64,000 nt of DNA from Enterocloster alcoholdehydrogenati (GCF_013282095.1 NZ_BLTJ01000002.1:307960-371959); one strand, 5' to 3'; numbered from the stretch's first letter, positions 8,482 through 18,177 are shown. Notes: a model not told the origin generated them from the letters alone. Made by a program: numbers and translations.

Positions 8482-9840
8482 CTACAGGTCCATGACGCTC
8501 TTCTTAAAGACACGTCCCCGTTCTTCAAAATCCTTAAACATCCCCCAGCTTGCGCAGGCGGGACTTAAGAGCACGCAGTCCCCGGCATCGGCGTAAACCG
8601 CACATACCTGCACTGCCTCCTCCAGATCCTCCGCATACATGATTTCGTTAAACCCGTGCTCCTTGGCACAGGCAGCGATCTTATCCCGGGTCTGGCCGAT
8701 CAGAACCAGATATTTTACCCGGCCTGCAAATTCCCCGGCCCAGGCGCTGTAATCGCTGTGCTTATCATAGCCTCCCGCAATCAGAAGCACCGGCCCGGGC
8801 ATGGCCCGCAGAGCCCGTATAGCCGCATCGGGGTTGGTTCCCTTGGAATCATTGTAATAACGCACGCCCGTACGCTCCCGCACAAACTCAATCCGATGCT
8901 CTACCGGCTTAAATTCCTTCACAGCCTCTGTGATTTTCTCAAAAGGCACGCCCATGGCCAGCGCCACCGCAGCTGCAGCCATCACATTTTCATAATTGTG
9001 CTGTCCTAAAAGCTGTAAATCATTTACATTTACAAGTACCTGCTCTTTACCCTCTTTTGCGTAAACAATATCCCTGTCCTTAAGGAAAAAACCGTCCTTT
9101 AACGTTTCTTTTGAGGAAAACCACACTGCCTTGGGTTTCAATCCTTCTTTTTTGCCGAATTCCTTTAAAATGGGATCGTCAAAGTTGAGAACCACTGTAT
9201 CCTCGCTGGTCTGGTTCATGGTGATGCATTCCTTGATCTGCGTATAGGCCTCCATAGTGCCGTGACGGTCCAGATGGTCGGGCGTAATATTCAAAACAGC
9301 ACTTACATTGGGATGAAAATCCATGATCGTTTCCAACTGGAAACTGCTGATCTCAGCCACAGTAACCGATTTTTCCGTCATCTCTGAGGCTCTGGCTGTA
9401 TAAGGTTCCCCAATATTTCCCACAACAAAGGTTTCCTCATACTGTTTCTTCAAGATCGCGCCCGTAAGAGCCGTGGTCGTGGTCTTTCCGTTGGTGCCGG
9501 TGATGGCGGCCAGCTTTCCGGCGCTGCACTGATATGCCAGTTCAATCTCACCCAGGATCGGGATCTTCGCTTCGTCTACCACCGCTACAAAAGGGCTTGT
9601 GAGAGGGATACCCGGACTGATAATGCAAAGCTCTACTCCCAAAAGATCTGAGCGCTTGATTTCACCCAGAACCACATTTACCCTGGCCCCCTCATCAAAC
9701 TGTTCCTTAATCTCTGTCTCGTTTAAGGCCGTATTTCCATCATAGAGTACGACCTCGCCTCCGCGGCCTAAAATCAGCTTTGCTGCAGCGATGCCGCTTA
9801 CGCCGGTTCCCGCAACTAATACTTTCTGACTTTGATCCAT
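8482..9840 (-). CDS. murD: UDP-N-acetylmuramoylalanine--D-glutamate ligase (MurD)
   Basis: MurD adds D-glutamate to UDP-MurNAc-L-Ala using ATP. The 452-residue protein shows the N-terminal Rossmann domain (VLVAGTGVSGIAAAKLIL), the Mur-ligase ATP loop GTNGKTTTTALTG, the central VLNITPDHLDRHGTMEAY and the C-terminal LLSPACASWGMFKDFEERG. All are diagnostic for MurD. An AAAGGAGGT ribosome-binding site precedes the ATG. It sits 39 bp after mraY and 13 bp before ftsW. Confidence 0.97.
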   Translation of the reverse strand: MDQSQKVLVAGTGVSGIAAAKLILGRGGEVVLYDGNTALNETEIKEQFDEGARVNVVLGEIKRSDLLGVELCIISPGIPLTSPFVAVVDEAKIPILGEIELAYQCSAGKLAAITGTNGKTTTTALTGAILKKQYEETFVVGNIGEPYTARASEMTEKSVTVAEISSFQLETIMDFHPNVSAVLNITPDHLDRHGTMEAYTQIKECITMNQTSEDTVVLNFDDPILKEFGKKEGLKPKAVWFSSKETLKDGFFLKDRDIVYAKEGKEQVLVNVNDLQLLGQHNYENVMAAAAVALAMGVPFEKITEAVKEFKPVEHRIEFVRERTGVRYYNDSKGTNPDAAIRALRAMPGPVLLIAGGYDKHSDYSAWAGEFAGRVKYLVLIGQTRDKIAACAKEHGFNEIMYAEDLEEAVQVCAVYADAGDCVLLSPACASWGMFKDFEERGRVFKKSVMDL

Positions 9841-9879
9841 TCGTGGTTTAACCTCCTTTTTCGCCGGAATACCGGCAGC

Positions 9880-10848
9880 TTACAGTCCCAGATACGCGAT
9901 CATGCACAGGATCGCCGTAATAATGGAAAATACAGCTACGACCCTTGTCTCAGACCATCCGCACAATTCAAAATGATGGTGGATGGGAGCCATTTTAAAA
10001 ATCCTCTTTCCCCCGGTCTTTTTAAAGTATGTTACCTGGATAATAACGGAAAGCACCTCCGCCAGGTAGATCAGGCCGATAATAGGGATAAATAAAGGCA
10101 GACGCATCATATAAGCCGCAGACGCCACAAAGCCTCCCAGGGCCAAAGACCCTGTATCTCCCATAAAAACCTTGGCCGGATACACATTAAAGAGCAGAAA
10201 GCCCAGAAGGCTTCCCACAACTGCCCCCGTAATCGGGCTGATGCCCATGTCCTCGCCGATTGCCACAATGGTTAAAAAGGTGGCCACCAGGATCGTCACG
10301 CTGGTACACAGACCGTCCAGGCCGTCTGTGAAATTCACCCCATTGTCAGTTCCCAGAGTCACAAAAAACAGGGCCGGAACAAACAGGATGCCAAGAGACA
10401 GGAACTTTCCAGCCTTAAAGCCTCCGGTAAAGGGAATCAGCATATCCGTTCCCACCTCTCCGCTGTGGACGATGTACCAGGCAAAGATGCCGGTGATCAC
10501 AAACTGTCCTGCCAGTTTCTGGATAGGGCTTAGCCCCTCAGAGCGCTTCATGATGATCTTGATATAATCATCCAGAAAGCCGATGATGCCAAAGCCCGCC
10601 GTCATAAAAAGCACCGGGATGATCTTCGGGTAGGACGGAATATAAAACAGGGACGTGATAATGATGCTGGATAAGATAATCAGCCCTCCCATGGTAGGAG
10701 TTCCCTGTTTTTTCAGATGGCTCTGGGGGCCGTCATCCCGAACCTGCTGGCCGAATTTCAGCCTGTGCAGAAAGGGGATGATGATCGGGCACAGCAGAGC
10801 GCTGATGGCAAATGCAATAATAATCGCTAATATCGTCTCATGAATCAT
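9880..10848 (-). CDS. mraY: Phospho-N-acetylmuramoyl-pentapeptide-transferase (MraY)
   Basis: MraY is a membrane enzyme that attaches phospho-MurNAc-pentapeptide to undecaprenyl phosphate, forming lipid I. Visible family motifs are DDGPQSHLKKQGTPTMGG, the catalytic acidic segments GFLDDYIKI and NFTDGLDGL, and KMAPIHHHFELCGWSE near the C-terminus. About ten transmembrane helices. The ATG at 10848 (322 residues) follows a GAGGTG ribosome-binding site and is preferred over an upstream in-frame start at 10866. Confidence 0.97.
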   Translation of the reverse strand: MIHETILAIIIAFAISALLCPIIIPFLHRLKFGQQVRDDGPQSHLKKQGTPTMGGLIILSSIIITSLFYIPSYPKIIPVLFMTAGFGIIGFLDDYIKIIMKRSEGLSPIQKLAGQFVITGIFAWYIVHSGEVGTDMLIPFTGGFKAGKFLSLGILFVPALFFVTLGTDNGVNFTDGLDGLCTSVTILVATFLTIVAIGEDMGISPITGAVVGSLLGFLLFNVYPAKVFMGDTGSLALGGFVASAAYMMRLPLFIPIIGLIYLAEVLSVIIQVTYFKKTGGKRIFKMAPIHHHFELCGWSETRVVAVFSIITAILCMIAYLGL

Positions 10849-10927
10849 AAGGCACCTCAATCTCATATGTATTCTGCCGGACGAAAGCCGGACAGCAATA
10901 ATAGTATACGTCTTTTTTTAAGAATAA

Positions 10928-12691
10928 TCAACCGGCTTTGCGTTCCCGGCTGATTCCCATATATGGAAGGATATTTTCGAACAGATCACCGATCACCGGA
11001 GCCGCAATAGTGCCGCCATAGTAGATCCCTTCCGGCTCATCAATGGTAATAAGCGCCATGACCTTTGGGTCATCTGCGGGTGCAAAGCCCAGAAAAGAGG
11101 AAATATATTTTTTCATGCTTCTTGGAAGTTTTTCGGAGGTAGCAGTCTTTCCGCCGATGCGAAAGCCCTCTACAGCCGCCTTTTTGCCGCTTCCCTCTGC
11201 CACCACCTGTTCCAGCACATACCGCATGGCAGCGCTGGTCTTGGGAGACAGGATCTGATCTCCCAAAGGATAGGAAAGCTCTTTGACTGAAGCGCCGTCG
11301 GCGCTTGAGACACGGAGGCCAAAATGAGGCGTGACCCTGCGGCCGCCATTTACGATAGAGGCCGCTGTAGTGATCAGCTGGATGGGAGTAATCTGAAAGG
11401 ACTGGCCAAAAGATACCGTAGCCAGTTCCACCGCCCCCATTTTCTCCTTTTTATGCATAATTGTGGCCGCCTCTCCCGGAAGATCAATTCCCGTTTTCCC
11501 CTTTAAACCGAACTGGGTAAAATACTGGTAATACCGGTCTACCCCCAGCCGCTGGCCTACGTCGATGAATACAGGATTGCAGGAATTCATAACCCCCTGC
11601 AGAAAGGTTTCCGACCCGTGGCCGCCTGCCTTATGGCAGCGGATCCTCCGGTCCTCTACCACCCTGAACCCCGGACAGCTAAACCGATCCTCCAGTGTCA
11701 CAGCTCCCGACTCCAGACCTGCGGCGGCGGTGATGATTTTAAAGGTTGATCCCGGCTCATAGGTATCGTTGATACAGGTGTTTCTCCACATCCCATTCAG
11801 CCGGTCCTGAAGACCCATTACAGTTTCCTGCGCAGCCGCCTGCTCCCGCAGGCTTTGGCTGTTTAAATTCTGATCCGGGGTAAATGGGTCATTGAGATCA
11901 AATTCAGGAGCATTAACCATAGCAAGAAGCGCCCCGTCCTGGGGATTCATCACGATGACAGAAACCTTTTTGGCATTTTTCTGCTCCATCACCTGATATG
12001 CCAGCTGCTGGGCATATTTCTGGATATTTACATCAAGGCTGATCTGAAGATCATTTCCTGCAATAGGCTCGATCCGATCCTCAGCCGCCTCTTTCAGCTC
12101 CACGCCTTTTGCATCGGTCAGCGTCAGGATCACTCCGTTGGTTCCCTTTAAGTATTTTTCATACATGACTTCAAGGCCTATGATCCCCTGATTATCTCCT
12201 CCCGTAAATCCCAGAACCTTGGATGCAAGGCTGCCCCATGGGTAATACCGTTTATAATCCTCATCCACCTTGACTCCGGGAAGTCCCAGCGCCCGGATCC
12301 GGTCGCCGGTCTCCTTATCCACATTCGTCTTTATGATCTCCCTGGAACTGCGTTTTTCTACCTTTTTTCTTACATTCTCCTCAGAAAGCCCCAGGATATC
12401 GCAAAGAGCACAGATCACTTCTTCACGGTCCTCTACCTGGCTGTAAATCACGGAAATCGTGCAGACCGTGCGGTTATCTGCGATCACCGTTCCATTCACG
12501 TCCAGTATCCGTCCTCTGGCCGCCTTGATGGTACGCTCCCTCTCGTGGAGTTCTTCTGCCATCTGGCTGTAATGATCCGCCCGGACCAGCATAAGAAAAC
12601 CAAGCCGCCCTAAAAGTCCGGTCATTGCCACGGCAATGAGCAGGCCCAGGACGGCTATGTTTTTTCTGTGCTTTGTTAAATTCGGATTCAT
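10928..12691 (-). CDS. Class B penicillin-binding protein (PBP2/SpoVD type), KTA variant
   Basis: The 587-residue transpeptidase has one N-terminal membrane anchor (about residues 11-33), a dimerisation domain, and a transpeptidase domain with the nucleophile motif STFKI and the second motif SCN (MNSCNPVF). The third motif reads GGKTATSEK, so the usual KTG Gly is replaced by Ala. No PASTA domains are seen at the C-terminus. It is the second of two adjacent class B PBPs: one is expected to work with FtsW in division, the other may be sporulation-related (SpoVD-like). The sequence alone does not settle which. Confidence 0.88.
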   Translation of the reverse strand: MNPNLTKHRKNIAVLGLLIAVAMTGLLGRLGFLMLVRADHYSQMAEELHERERTIKAARGRILDVNGTVIADNRTVCTISVIYSQVEDREEVICALCDILGLSEENVRKKVEKRSSREIIKTNVDKETGDRIRALGLPGVKVDEDYKRYYPWGSLASKVLGFTGGDNQGIIGLEVMYEKYLKGTNGVILTLTDAKGVELKEAAEDRIEPIAGNDLQISLDVNIQKYAQQLAYQVMEQKNAKKVSVIVMNPQDGALLAMVNAPEFDLNDPFTPDQNLNSQSLREQAAAQETVMGLQDRLNGMWRNTCINDTYEPGSTFKIITAAAGLESGAVTLEDRFSCPGFRVVEDRRIRCHKAGGHGSETFLQGVMNSCNPVFIDVGQRLGVDRYYQYFTQFGLKGKTGIDLPGEAATIMHKKEKMGAVELATVSFGQSFQITPIQLITTAASIVNGGRRVTPHFGLRVSSADGASVKELSYPLGDQILSPKTSAAMRYVLEQVVAEGSGKKAAVEGFRIGGKTATSEKLPRSMKKYISSFLGFAPADDPKVMALITIDEPEGIYYGGTIAAPVIGDLFENILPYMGISRERKAG

Positions 12692-12744
12692 ACCACACTT
12701 CCCCGTCCGCCATTGGTACTAAATATACGGATCAGGAAGTAATT

Positions 12745-15078
12745 TTATTCCGATGAAGCCTCTGAGGAAGCAGCCGTTTCCGCTGTGGAACCCTCTGTGG
12801 ATTCTGACGCGCCCACGCTGCTGCTTTCTGATACCTGGCTTTGTGTCTCCCCAGCTGCGGCTGAGGACGCATTTGGATCAGCCGGCACGGCGTCGGGAAC
12901 ACCGCTGTTATACCCTTCATCAATATATTCATCTGTCTCATAAGCCTTGGTTTCTGCCGGTGTCTCATCCTGCCCCTGTGCCTCTGTTTCAGATTCAGAG
13001 GGTGCATTGATTCCCTCCTCTGCCGTCTCACCGGCGCTGTTTTCACCTTCTGTCCCCTCTTCCGGGAACACATTCATATAAGGAAGGGCATCCTTCATGA
13101 TCTTTGCAAAAATACCGCTTGCAAAGGAGCTGTGGGCCTGCTGTGGGCCTGGCGGATAGTTGGGAACATCCACTACCACATACACAAACAGCTGCGGATC
13201 CTCTACCGGAGCAAAGCCGGCAAAGGAAAGAAGGTAATTCTTGGCGGATCTGGGCTGTTTCTCTGCCGTACCCGTCTTTCCGCCGATGTGATAGCCCGCT
13301 ACCTTGGCCGCGCCGCCGGTACCGGTCTCCACCGTTTCAAACATGGCCTCTCGGAGAAATTCTGCCGTAGAAGGCGATACAGTCTCGCGCACCAGCACCG
13401 GATCCTTTGTCTCTACCACAGACCCCTGGTCATTTAAGATCTGCTTTACCACATGAGGCTCATAATAGGAACCGCCGTTGATTACAGAGCAGAGCGCAGC
13501 CGCCATCTGGATCATGGTACAGTTATAGTTCTGACCGAAGGCGTTGGTTGCAAGCTCGGTAGGCCCCATCTTATCAGCTGTATATACCAGACCTGCCGCA
13601 TCTGCCTCACCGGGAAGATCCACCCCTGTTTTCTGCCCCATGCCAAAGATCGCCTGATATTTTGTAAAAATACTTTTTCCCATCATAGCGCCGATGCGCA
13701 TCATGGCCACATTGCAGGACTGCATAATAGATTCCTTAAGGCTGATAGAGCCGTGTCCTCCCTTGCGGTAGGCAGTACATTTAATATCCCAGCCTCCCAC
13801 GTTTAAAAATCCGTCGCACTGGAAATACTCATTCCCCTTTAATATGCCTTCCTCCAATCCTGCCGCAACGGTAAGGATTTTGGAGGGGGATCCCGGTTCA
13901 AATGTATCGCTGACGCAGAAATTTCTCCAGATCTGGTTCCAGACGACCTGGCGTCCGTATGAGATCACATTGTCGCGGGGCGTATCCGCAACCATCTGTT
14001 CATCTGTCAGCTTGGCATCCGGGTGTTCTTTCTTATAAACGGACACCGCATCCTTTTTTCCCAGCTCATAAAGCTGATCGTCTGTGTATCCGTCGATCTT
14101 TCTTGGATCGTTCAGATCGAAGGTATTGGTTGTAGCCATACCCAGGATCTCACCGTTTTTTGGATTCATGGCAATGGCTGCTGTAACGTGGCTTCCTACG
14201 GTAGTCTGCCACTCGTCAATGTATTTCTGAAGAATGTTCTGGACATTTAAGTCAATGGTGGAAACAATAGTTTTTCCGTTTGCCGGCTCTTTTAACACTC
14301 CCTCCAGATTGTTCTCCTCGTCCAGATAGCCGTACTCCCGGCCGTTCACACCTATCAGCTCGTCGTTATAATACTGCTCGATGCCGCCGGTGCCAACGGT
14401 GCCGTCCGCGCTGGAAAAGCCGATCACATTGCAGGCTGCGGAGCCGTAAGGATAAACCCTCCGGTACTGATCCTCAAACCATACGCCCATGACGCGCAGA
14501 CGGGACTGAGTCTCATCCTTGCTGGAATAGTAGGCCGCATTGCGCTCCTTGCGCATAGTCTCAAAGGCCACTTTCTGATCATAGCTCAGCTGTTTGCCGT
14601 TTTTATAGGGCACGTAGGCTCTGCTGCTTTTTTCCTGGATGATGCTGCGAAGCTCCTCAGCGTCAAAGCCGAAACAATCTACCAGGGCCTGAATAGTAGG
14701 CTCCAGGTAAAGATCTGGCTTTTCCATGATCTGCTGCGGATCCAGGATCAGATTGTAGACCTTTTCACTGGTAGCCAGATAAGTGCCGTTTCGATCCACA
14801 ATATCTCCCCGCCGGTACGGGAGGGTACGGCTGGAAAATTCCTGCTGCCTCTGGGACAGGACGATTTTGCTGTACTGGTCATTATTATCCTTAATGATTC
14901 GGTAGATAACTGCTATAAGTGCAAATAAAGCCAGCGTGATCACGATTGCCGTGATTGCCAGCTTCCCCCTCATATATTCACTGAATACGCGTTTGTTTTG
15001 GCCGCCCGTTGTCCCCTTTTTGCGGCCCTGAGGCCGGTCCCCCTTAGGGGACGGCCTAGTGTTCCGGGATGTCCTCAT
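12745..15078 (-). CDS. Class B penicillin-binding protein with acidic C-terminal tail (FtsI/PBP2 type)
   Basis: The 777-residue protein has a basic cytoplasmic tail, one transmembrane helix (about residues 36-62), a dimerisation domain (RRGDIVDRNGTYLATS) and a transpeptidase domain. Catalytic motifs are complete: SPSK in the nucleophile segment, SCN in MQSCNVAMM, and KTGTAEK. After the enzyme, about 105 residues are rich in Glu, Ser, Thr and Ala. This low-complexity tail lies on the outer face, where some relatives have PASTA domains; none are seen here. The start overlaps the end of ftsL by 23 bp, suggesting coupling. It cross-links septal peptidoglycan. Confidence 0.92.
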   Translation of the reverse strand: MRTSRNTRPSPKGDRPQGRKKGTTGGQNKRVFSEYMRGKLAITAIVITLALFALIAVIYRIIKDNNDQYSKIVLSQRQQEFSSRTLPYRRGDIVDRNGTYLATSEKVYNLILDPQQIMEKPDLYLEPTIQALVDCFGFDAEELRSIIQEKSSRAYVPYKNGKQLSYDQKVAFETMRKERNAAYYSSKDETQSRLRVMGVWFEDQYRRVYPYGSAACNVIGFSSADGTVGTGGIEQYYNDELIGVNGREYGYLDEENNLEGVLKEPANGKTIVSTIDLNVQNILQKYIDEWQTTVGSHVTAAIAMNPKNGEILGMATTNTFDLNDPRKIDGYTDDQLYELGKKDAVSVYKKEHPDAKLTDEQMVADTPRDNVISYGRQVVWNQIWRNFCVSDTFEPGSPSKILTVAAGLEEGILKGNEYFQCDGFLNVGGWDIKCTAYRKGGHGSISLKESIMQSCNVAMMRIGAMMGKSIFTKYQAIFGMGQKTGVDLPGEADAAGLVYTADKMGPTELATNAFGQNYNCTMIQMAAALCSVINGGSYYEPHVVKQILNDQGSVVETKDPVLVRETVSPSTAEFLREAMFETVETGTGGAAKVAGYHIGGKTGTAEKQPRSAKNYLLSFAGFAPVEDPQLFVYVVVDVPNYPPGPQQAHSSFASGIFAKIMKDALPYMNVFPEEGTEGENSAGETAEEGINAPSESETEAQGQDETPAETKAYETDEYIDEGYNSGVPDAVPADPNASSAAAGETQSQVSESSSVGASESTEGSTAETAASSEASSE

Positions 15079-15586
15079 ACTGTCTTACATACTCGCTTTC
15101 TGTCTTGTCATATAAAAGCACCTGATCCTTTTTCGCATAGACCATGCCCAGCTCCTTGGTGGCAATCTCATAGATCTTATTTAAGTCAATGCTGGTATTG
15201 ATGCTCGTCTCCAAAGCGTCATTTTCCGTCTTAAGCTTCTCAAATCTGGCCTCTAACTGCTCAATATTGTGCATTCTGGCAGTAAGATCTGACTGAAGCT
15301 GCAGATAGCTGACGCAGATATAAAGCGTACAGATACAGGCAGCTGACAAAAGGATCACATATGGCAGATCCAATGCCATGGCCCGCTCCTGGTTGCGGCG
15401 TACCTGCTGCCTCTTACGCAGGCCTGTCTGCTTTCTCCGTTTTGGCCGGGCCTTGCTGGGCTGGCGCTCCGGTTCTAATTTTGGCGCTTCCGCACCGCCT
15501 ATATAGGAAATACTGCGAGCCGCTCTTCTGTTATCTGCCGCGCTTTTTCTGGCTGAGGCCGCCGGCCTTCCCTTTTTCTGGGCCAT
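15056..15586 (-). CDS. ftsL: FtsL-like division protein (septum formation initiator type)
   Basis: The small bitopic protein (176 residues from the ATG at 15586, which has a GGGAGGAAAGG ribosome-binding site) starts with about 75 basic, disordered residues. One transmembrane helix follows (ILLSAACICTLYICVSYL), then a coiled coil (about residues 105-140, heptads LEARFEKLKTENDALE) and an ELGMVYAKKDQV segment typical of FtsL/DivIC. FtsL pairs with FtsQ and DivIC in the divisome. Assignment rests on topology and on position between rsmH and the PBPs, as primary sequence is poorly conserved. Confidence 0.8.
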   Translation of the reverse strand: MAQKKGRPAASARKSAADNRRAARSISYIGGAEAPKLEPERQPSKARPKRRKQTGLRKRQQVRRNQERAMALDLPYVILLSAACICTLYICVSYLQLQSDLTARMHNIEQLEARFEKLKTENDALETSINTSIDLNKIYEIATKELGMVYAKKDQVLLYDKTESEYVRQYEDIPEH

Positions 15587-15648
15587 GATCCTTTCCTCCC
15601 TTCCTGCGGTCTGTCGCTGCACACCGATCCTCTATGATACGTCAAACA

Positions 15649-16593
15649 TTACTCTCCCCGCTCAAATACCCTTAATTTTGCACTCTTTGAGCGGCTGTTT
15701 TCCTCCAGTTCCTCCTCTGAGGGAAGAATAGGCTTTCGCGTAACCACCTTTCCCAGACTCTTTCTGCCGCACACGCACACCGGAAAATCGGGAGGACAGA
15801 TACAGGGATCCTCATTCGTCCTGAATCGGTTCTTCACGATGCGGTCCTCCAGCGAGTGAAAGGTGATGATGCTTAAGCGGCCGCCGGGGTTAAGCAGCTT
15901 TATCATACCGTCGATGGACTCCTCCAGCACATCCAGCTCATGGTTCAATTCAATACGGATCGCCTGGAAGGTGCGCTTGGCGGGATGGCCGCCGGTAGCT
16001 CTTACCTTGGCCGGAATGGCCGCTTTTATGATCTCACAAAGCTCGCCTGTGGTTCTGACGGGCTTTTCCTCTCTGGCCCTTACAATGTGCTTTGCAATAT
16101 TCTTGGCGAAACGATCCTCTCCGTAGTCTCGGATAATGCGAAACAGCTCCATCTCGCTGTATCCGTTTATAATGTCAGCGGCCGTCTCCTGATTTCTCTG
16201 ATCCATCCGCATATCGAGAGGTGCATCCTCCCGATAGGTAAATCCTCTGGATGCGGTGTCTAACTGGTAAGAAGAAACCCCCAGATCCAGATAAATCCCA
16301 TCCACCTTCGGAATCTCTAATTCCTTTAAAACAGCAGCCATGCTGCGGTAATTGCTCCTGACAATGGTAACCTTGTCCTTAAATGGAGCCAGACGGCGTC
16401 CCGCTGCCTGAATGGCATCCGCATCCTGATCGATACCGATGAGCCTTCCGCTTCCCAGACGTTTGCAGACCTCATATGCGTGTCCGCCTCCGCCTAAGGT
16501 GCCGTCCACATAAATGCCTCCGGGCTTTATATTCAGACTTCCTACTGTCTCATATAAAAGCACGGACTTATGTACAAATCCATGTTCCTCCAT
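15649..16593 (-). CDS. rsmH: 16S rRNA (cytosine(1402)-N(4))-methyltransferase RsmH
   Basis: The 314-residue SAM-dependent methyltransferase modifies C1402 of 16S rRNA. The SAM site reads [15 protein letters not shown], followed by [11 protein letters not shown]. Family hallmarks [14 protein letters not shown] and [17 protein letters not shown] are present, as is the Cys-rich [13 protein letters not shown] near the end. Its ATG overlaps the mraZ stop (TAATG). It is the second gene of the division operon, as in most bacteria. Confidence 0.97.
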   Translation of the reverse strand: MEEHGFVHKSVLLYETVGSLNIKPGGIYVDGTLGGGGHAYEVCKRLGSGRLIGIDQDADAIQAAGRRLAPFKDKVTIVRSNYRSMAAVLKELEIPKVDGIYLDLGVSSYQLDTASRGFTYREDAPLDMRMDQRNQETAADIINGYSEMELFRIIRDYGEDRFAKNIAKHIVRAREEKPVRTTGELCEIIKAAIPAKVRATGGHPAKRTFQAIRIELNHELDVLEESIDGMIKLLNPGGRLSIITFHSLEDRIVKNRFRTNEDPCICPPDFPVCVCGRKSLGKVVTRKPILPSEEELEENSRSKSAKLRVFERGE

Positions 16594-17018
16594 TAAATAC
16601 CCAAGCCTTCCATATGTTCTGCGATTTCTTCCATATCATCAAAGGTGTTGGCCTGCGCCCACTTATCCCTGTTCCAGATCTCAATGCGGCTTCCAACGCC
16701 TACTAATACGGCATCCTTTTCAATACCGGCAAACTCTCTTAATACAGACGGAAGGAGGATCCTTCCCTGCCGGTCGACTTCACAGGTGGCGGCGCTTCCC
16801 AGAAGGAAACGGGCAAACTTTCGCCCTGCGGCATTGGTAAGAGGCAGGGAGCGAAGCTTCTCTTCCAGTGCTGTCCACTCCGAATTATCATACACAAAAA
16901 GGCAGTTATCGAGCCCCTTCGTAATCACGAACTCATCCCCTAACTGCTCTCTGAACCGCGAGGGAACGATAAGACGCCCCTTCGCGTCAATTGTATGATT
17001 GTATTCACCCATGAACAT
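16593..17018 (-). CDS. mraZ: Transcriptional regulator MraZ
   Basis: The 141-residue protein consists of two SpoVT/AbrB-like halves, each with a conserved DxxGR element ([15 protein letters not shown] and [17 protein letters not shown]). MraZ is a ring-forming DNA-binding protein that controls the promoter of its own operon. The MFMGEYNHT start is the family standard, with a GGGTGA ribosome-binding site. It is the first gene of the division cluster. Four MraZ-type repeats lie just upstream, arguing for autoregulation here. Confidence 0.97.
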   Translation of the reverse strand: MFMGEYNHTIDAKGRLIVPSRFREQLGDEFVITKGLDNCLFVYDNSEWTALEEKLRSLPLTNAAGRKFARFLLGSAATCEVDRQGRILLPSVLREFAGIEKDAVLVGVGSRIEIWNRDKWAQANTFDDMEEIAEHMEGLGI

Positions 17019-17099
17019 AGCTTATCACCCGCTGTACATCCCATGGCAAACCAGCGCGGCATGGGGAAGACAGATCTTCCCCACTTCATCCACGCAACA

Positions 17100-17134
17100 A
17101 CCATTCTTTACCACTTTGCACCACTTTCTACCAC
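17100..17134 (-). promoter_or_regulatory. MraZ-binding repeat array (MraZ boxes)
   Basis: On the minus strand GTGGT, GTGGT, GTGGT and ATGGT occur at a strict 10-bp period (5-bp core plus 5-bp spacer, starting at 17134, 17124, 17114 and 17104). This matches the tandem GTGG-type boxes bound by MraZ in characterised bacteria. The array begins just past the predicted transcription start and ends about 80 bp before the mraZ ATG. Confidence 0.85.
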
Positions 17135-17144
17135 TTGTATGTCC

Positions 17145-17173
17145 ATAATAGTACAGAAACTGGGAATTGGCAA
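17145..17173 (-). promoter_or_regulatory. Promoter of the mraZ division operon
   Basis: TTGCCA (17173-17168) and TATTAT (17150-17145) on the minus strand have a 17-bp spacer. The predicted start falls near 17138, immediately before the MraZ boxes. This is a good sigma-A promoter. Confidence 0.7.
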
Positions 17174-17215
17174 GGATTTTTTGCGTTTTTATTCCAAAAA
17201 CGCAAGGGAAATTTT

Positions 17216-17260
17216 GGAAAAAAAGAAAGGGCAGATGCGTTAAATCATCACGCATCTGCC
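17216..17260 (-). terminator. Terminator downstream of lgt
   Basis: The perfect 11-bp stem GGCAGATGCGT/ACGCATCTGCC (17260-17250 and 17240-17230) is followed on the minus strand by a T-rich run. It ends lgt transcription before the mraZ promoter. Confidence 0.88.
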
Positions 17261-17292
17261 ACGGAAGATATATTTTCCCGCTAATTTAATTT

Positions 17293-18177
17293 TTAAACCG
17301 TGCCGCTGTTCCCTTTTTGGCCCAATTTTCGGTAATAATAGGTCAAAGCTCCCACAGCGGCTCCCACCAGGGCTGCGGACAGCAGCTGGGATACTGCAAG
17401 GGAGGTTCCCGGCAGCTTCAGCTGATCCGTGCGCAGGCCCTCAATCCAGAAACGGCCCGCGCCATAGCCCAGAAAGTAGATCCAGAGCATCTCTCCGTCA
17501 AAGCGCTTGCGTTTCCTGTACCAGAGCATAAAAAGAAGTACACAAAGATTCCATGCTGATTCATACAGGAAGGTGGGATGAACCTGGATATAGGCTACGC
17601 CGTCCTCTATGATGCGGTGGTCGATGAGATCCTGGGAGATCATGGACGGATTTACAATGCTTTCCCTGATCCGCATGGCAAAAAGGCCGTCCGTATAGCC
17701 TCCAAAGGCCTCACAGTTAAAGAAATTCCCCCACCGGCCAATGATCTGCCCGGTGATCAGTCCCAGGATCCCCGTATCGGCCATAGAGAAAAAGGACTGA
17801 TGACGTACCTTTGAAAATACGACCAGAGTGATCACCGCCGCGATGACGCCTCCGTAGATGGCAAGTCCTCCGGCCCTCAGATTAAAAATCTGAAGAAGAT
17901 CATTCTTGTAATTGTCCCACTCAAAGGCCACATAGTAGATTCTGGCCCCGATGATGGAAAACACAATAGCGTAAAGGGCAAAATCCAGATACAGATCCGG
18001 ATCCTGACCTCTGCGCTTTGCATCTGAAAATGCCACTGCCATACCAGCTAACATCCCAAGGCCGATAATGATGCCGTAAAAGGCGATCCTAAACCCAAAA
18101 ACGGAAATGCTGTTTGGCAGGTGGGTAAAGGTGATCCCAAGATTCACAAAACTGAGATCTGCTCCTGTTGCTTCCAT
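17293..18177 (-). CDS. lgt: Prolipoprotein diacylglyceryl transferase (Lgt)
   Basis: Lgt transfers diacylglycerol from phosphatidylglycerol to the lipobox Cys of lipoprotein precursors in the membrane. The 294-residue protein has about seven transmembrane helices and the Lgt signature GRWGNFFNCEAFGG. It also has the upstream RAGGLAIYGG segment, with the His of family HGG replaced by Tyr, and a C-terminal GAGRFWIEGLR. The ATG at 18177 follows GGGAG. It is transcribed alone, ending at the hairpin at 17216-17260. Confidence 0.95.
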   Translation of the reverse strand: MEATGADLSFVNLGITFTHLPNSISVFGFRIAFYGIIIGLGMLAGMAVAFSDAKRRGQDPDLYLDFALYAIVFSIIGARIYYVAFEWDNYKNDLLQIFNLRAGGLAIYGGVIAAVITLVVFSKVRHQSFFSMADTGILGLITGQIIGRWGNFFNCEAFGGYTDGLFAMRIRESIVNPSMISQDLIDHRIIEDGVAYIQVHPTFLYESAWNLCVLLFMLWYRKRKRFDGEMLWIYFLGYGAGRFWIEGLRTDQLKLPGTSLAVSQLLSAALVGAAVGALTYYYRKLGQKGNSGTV

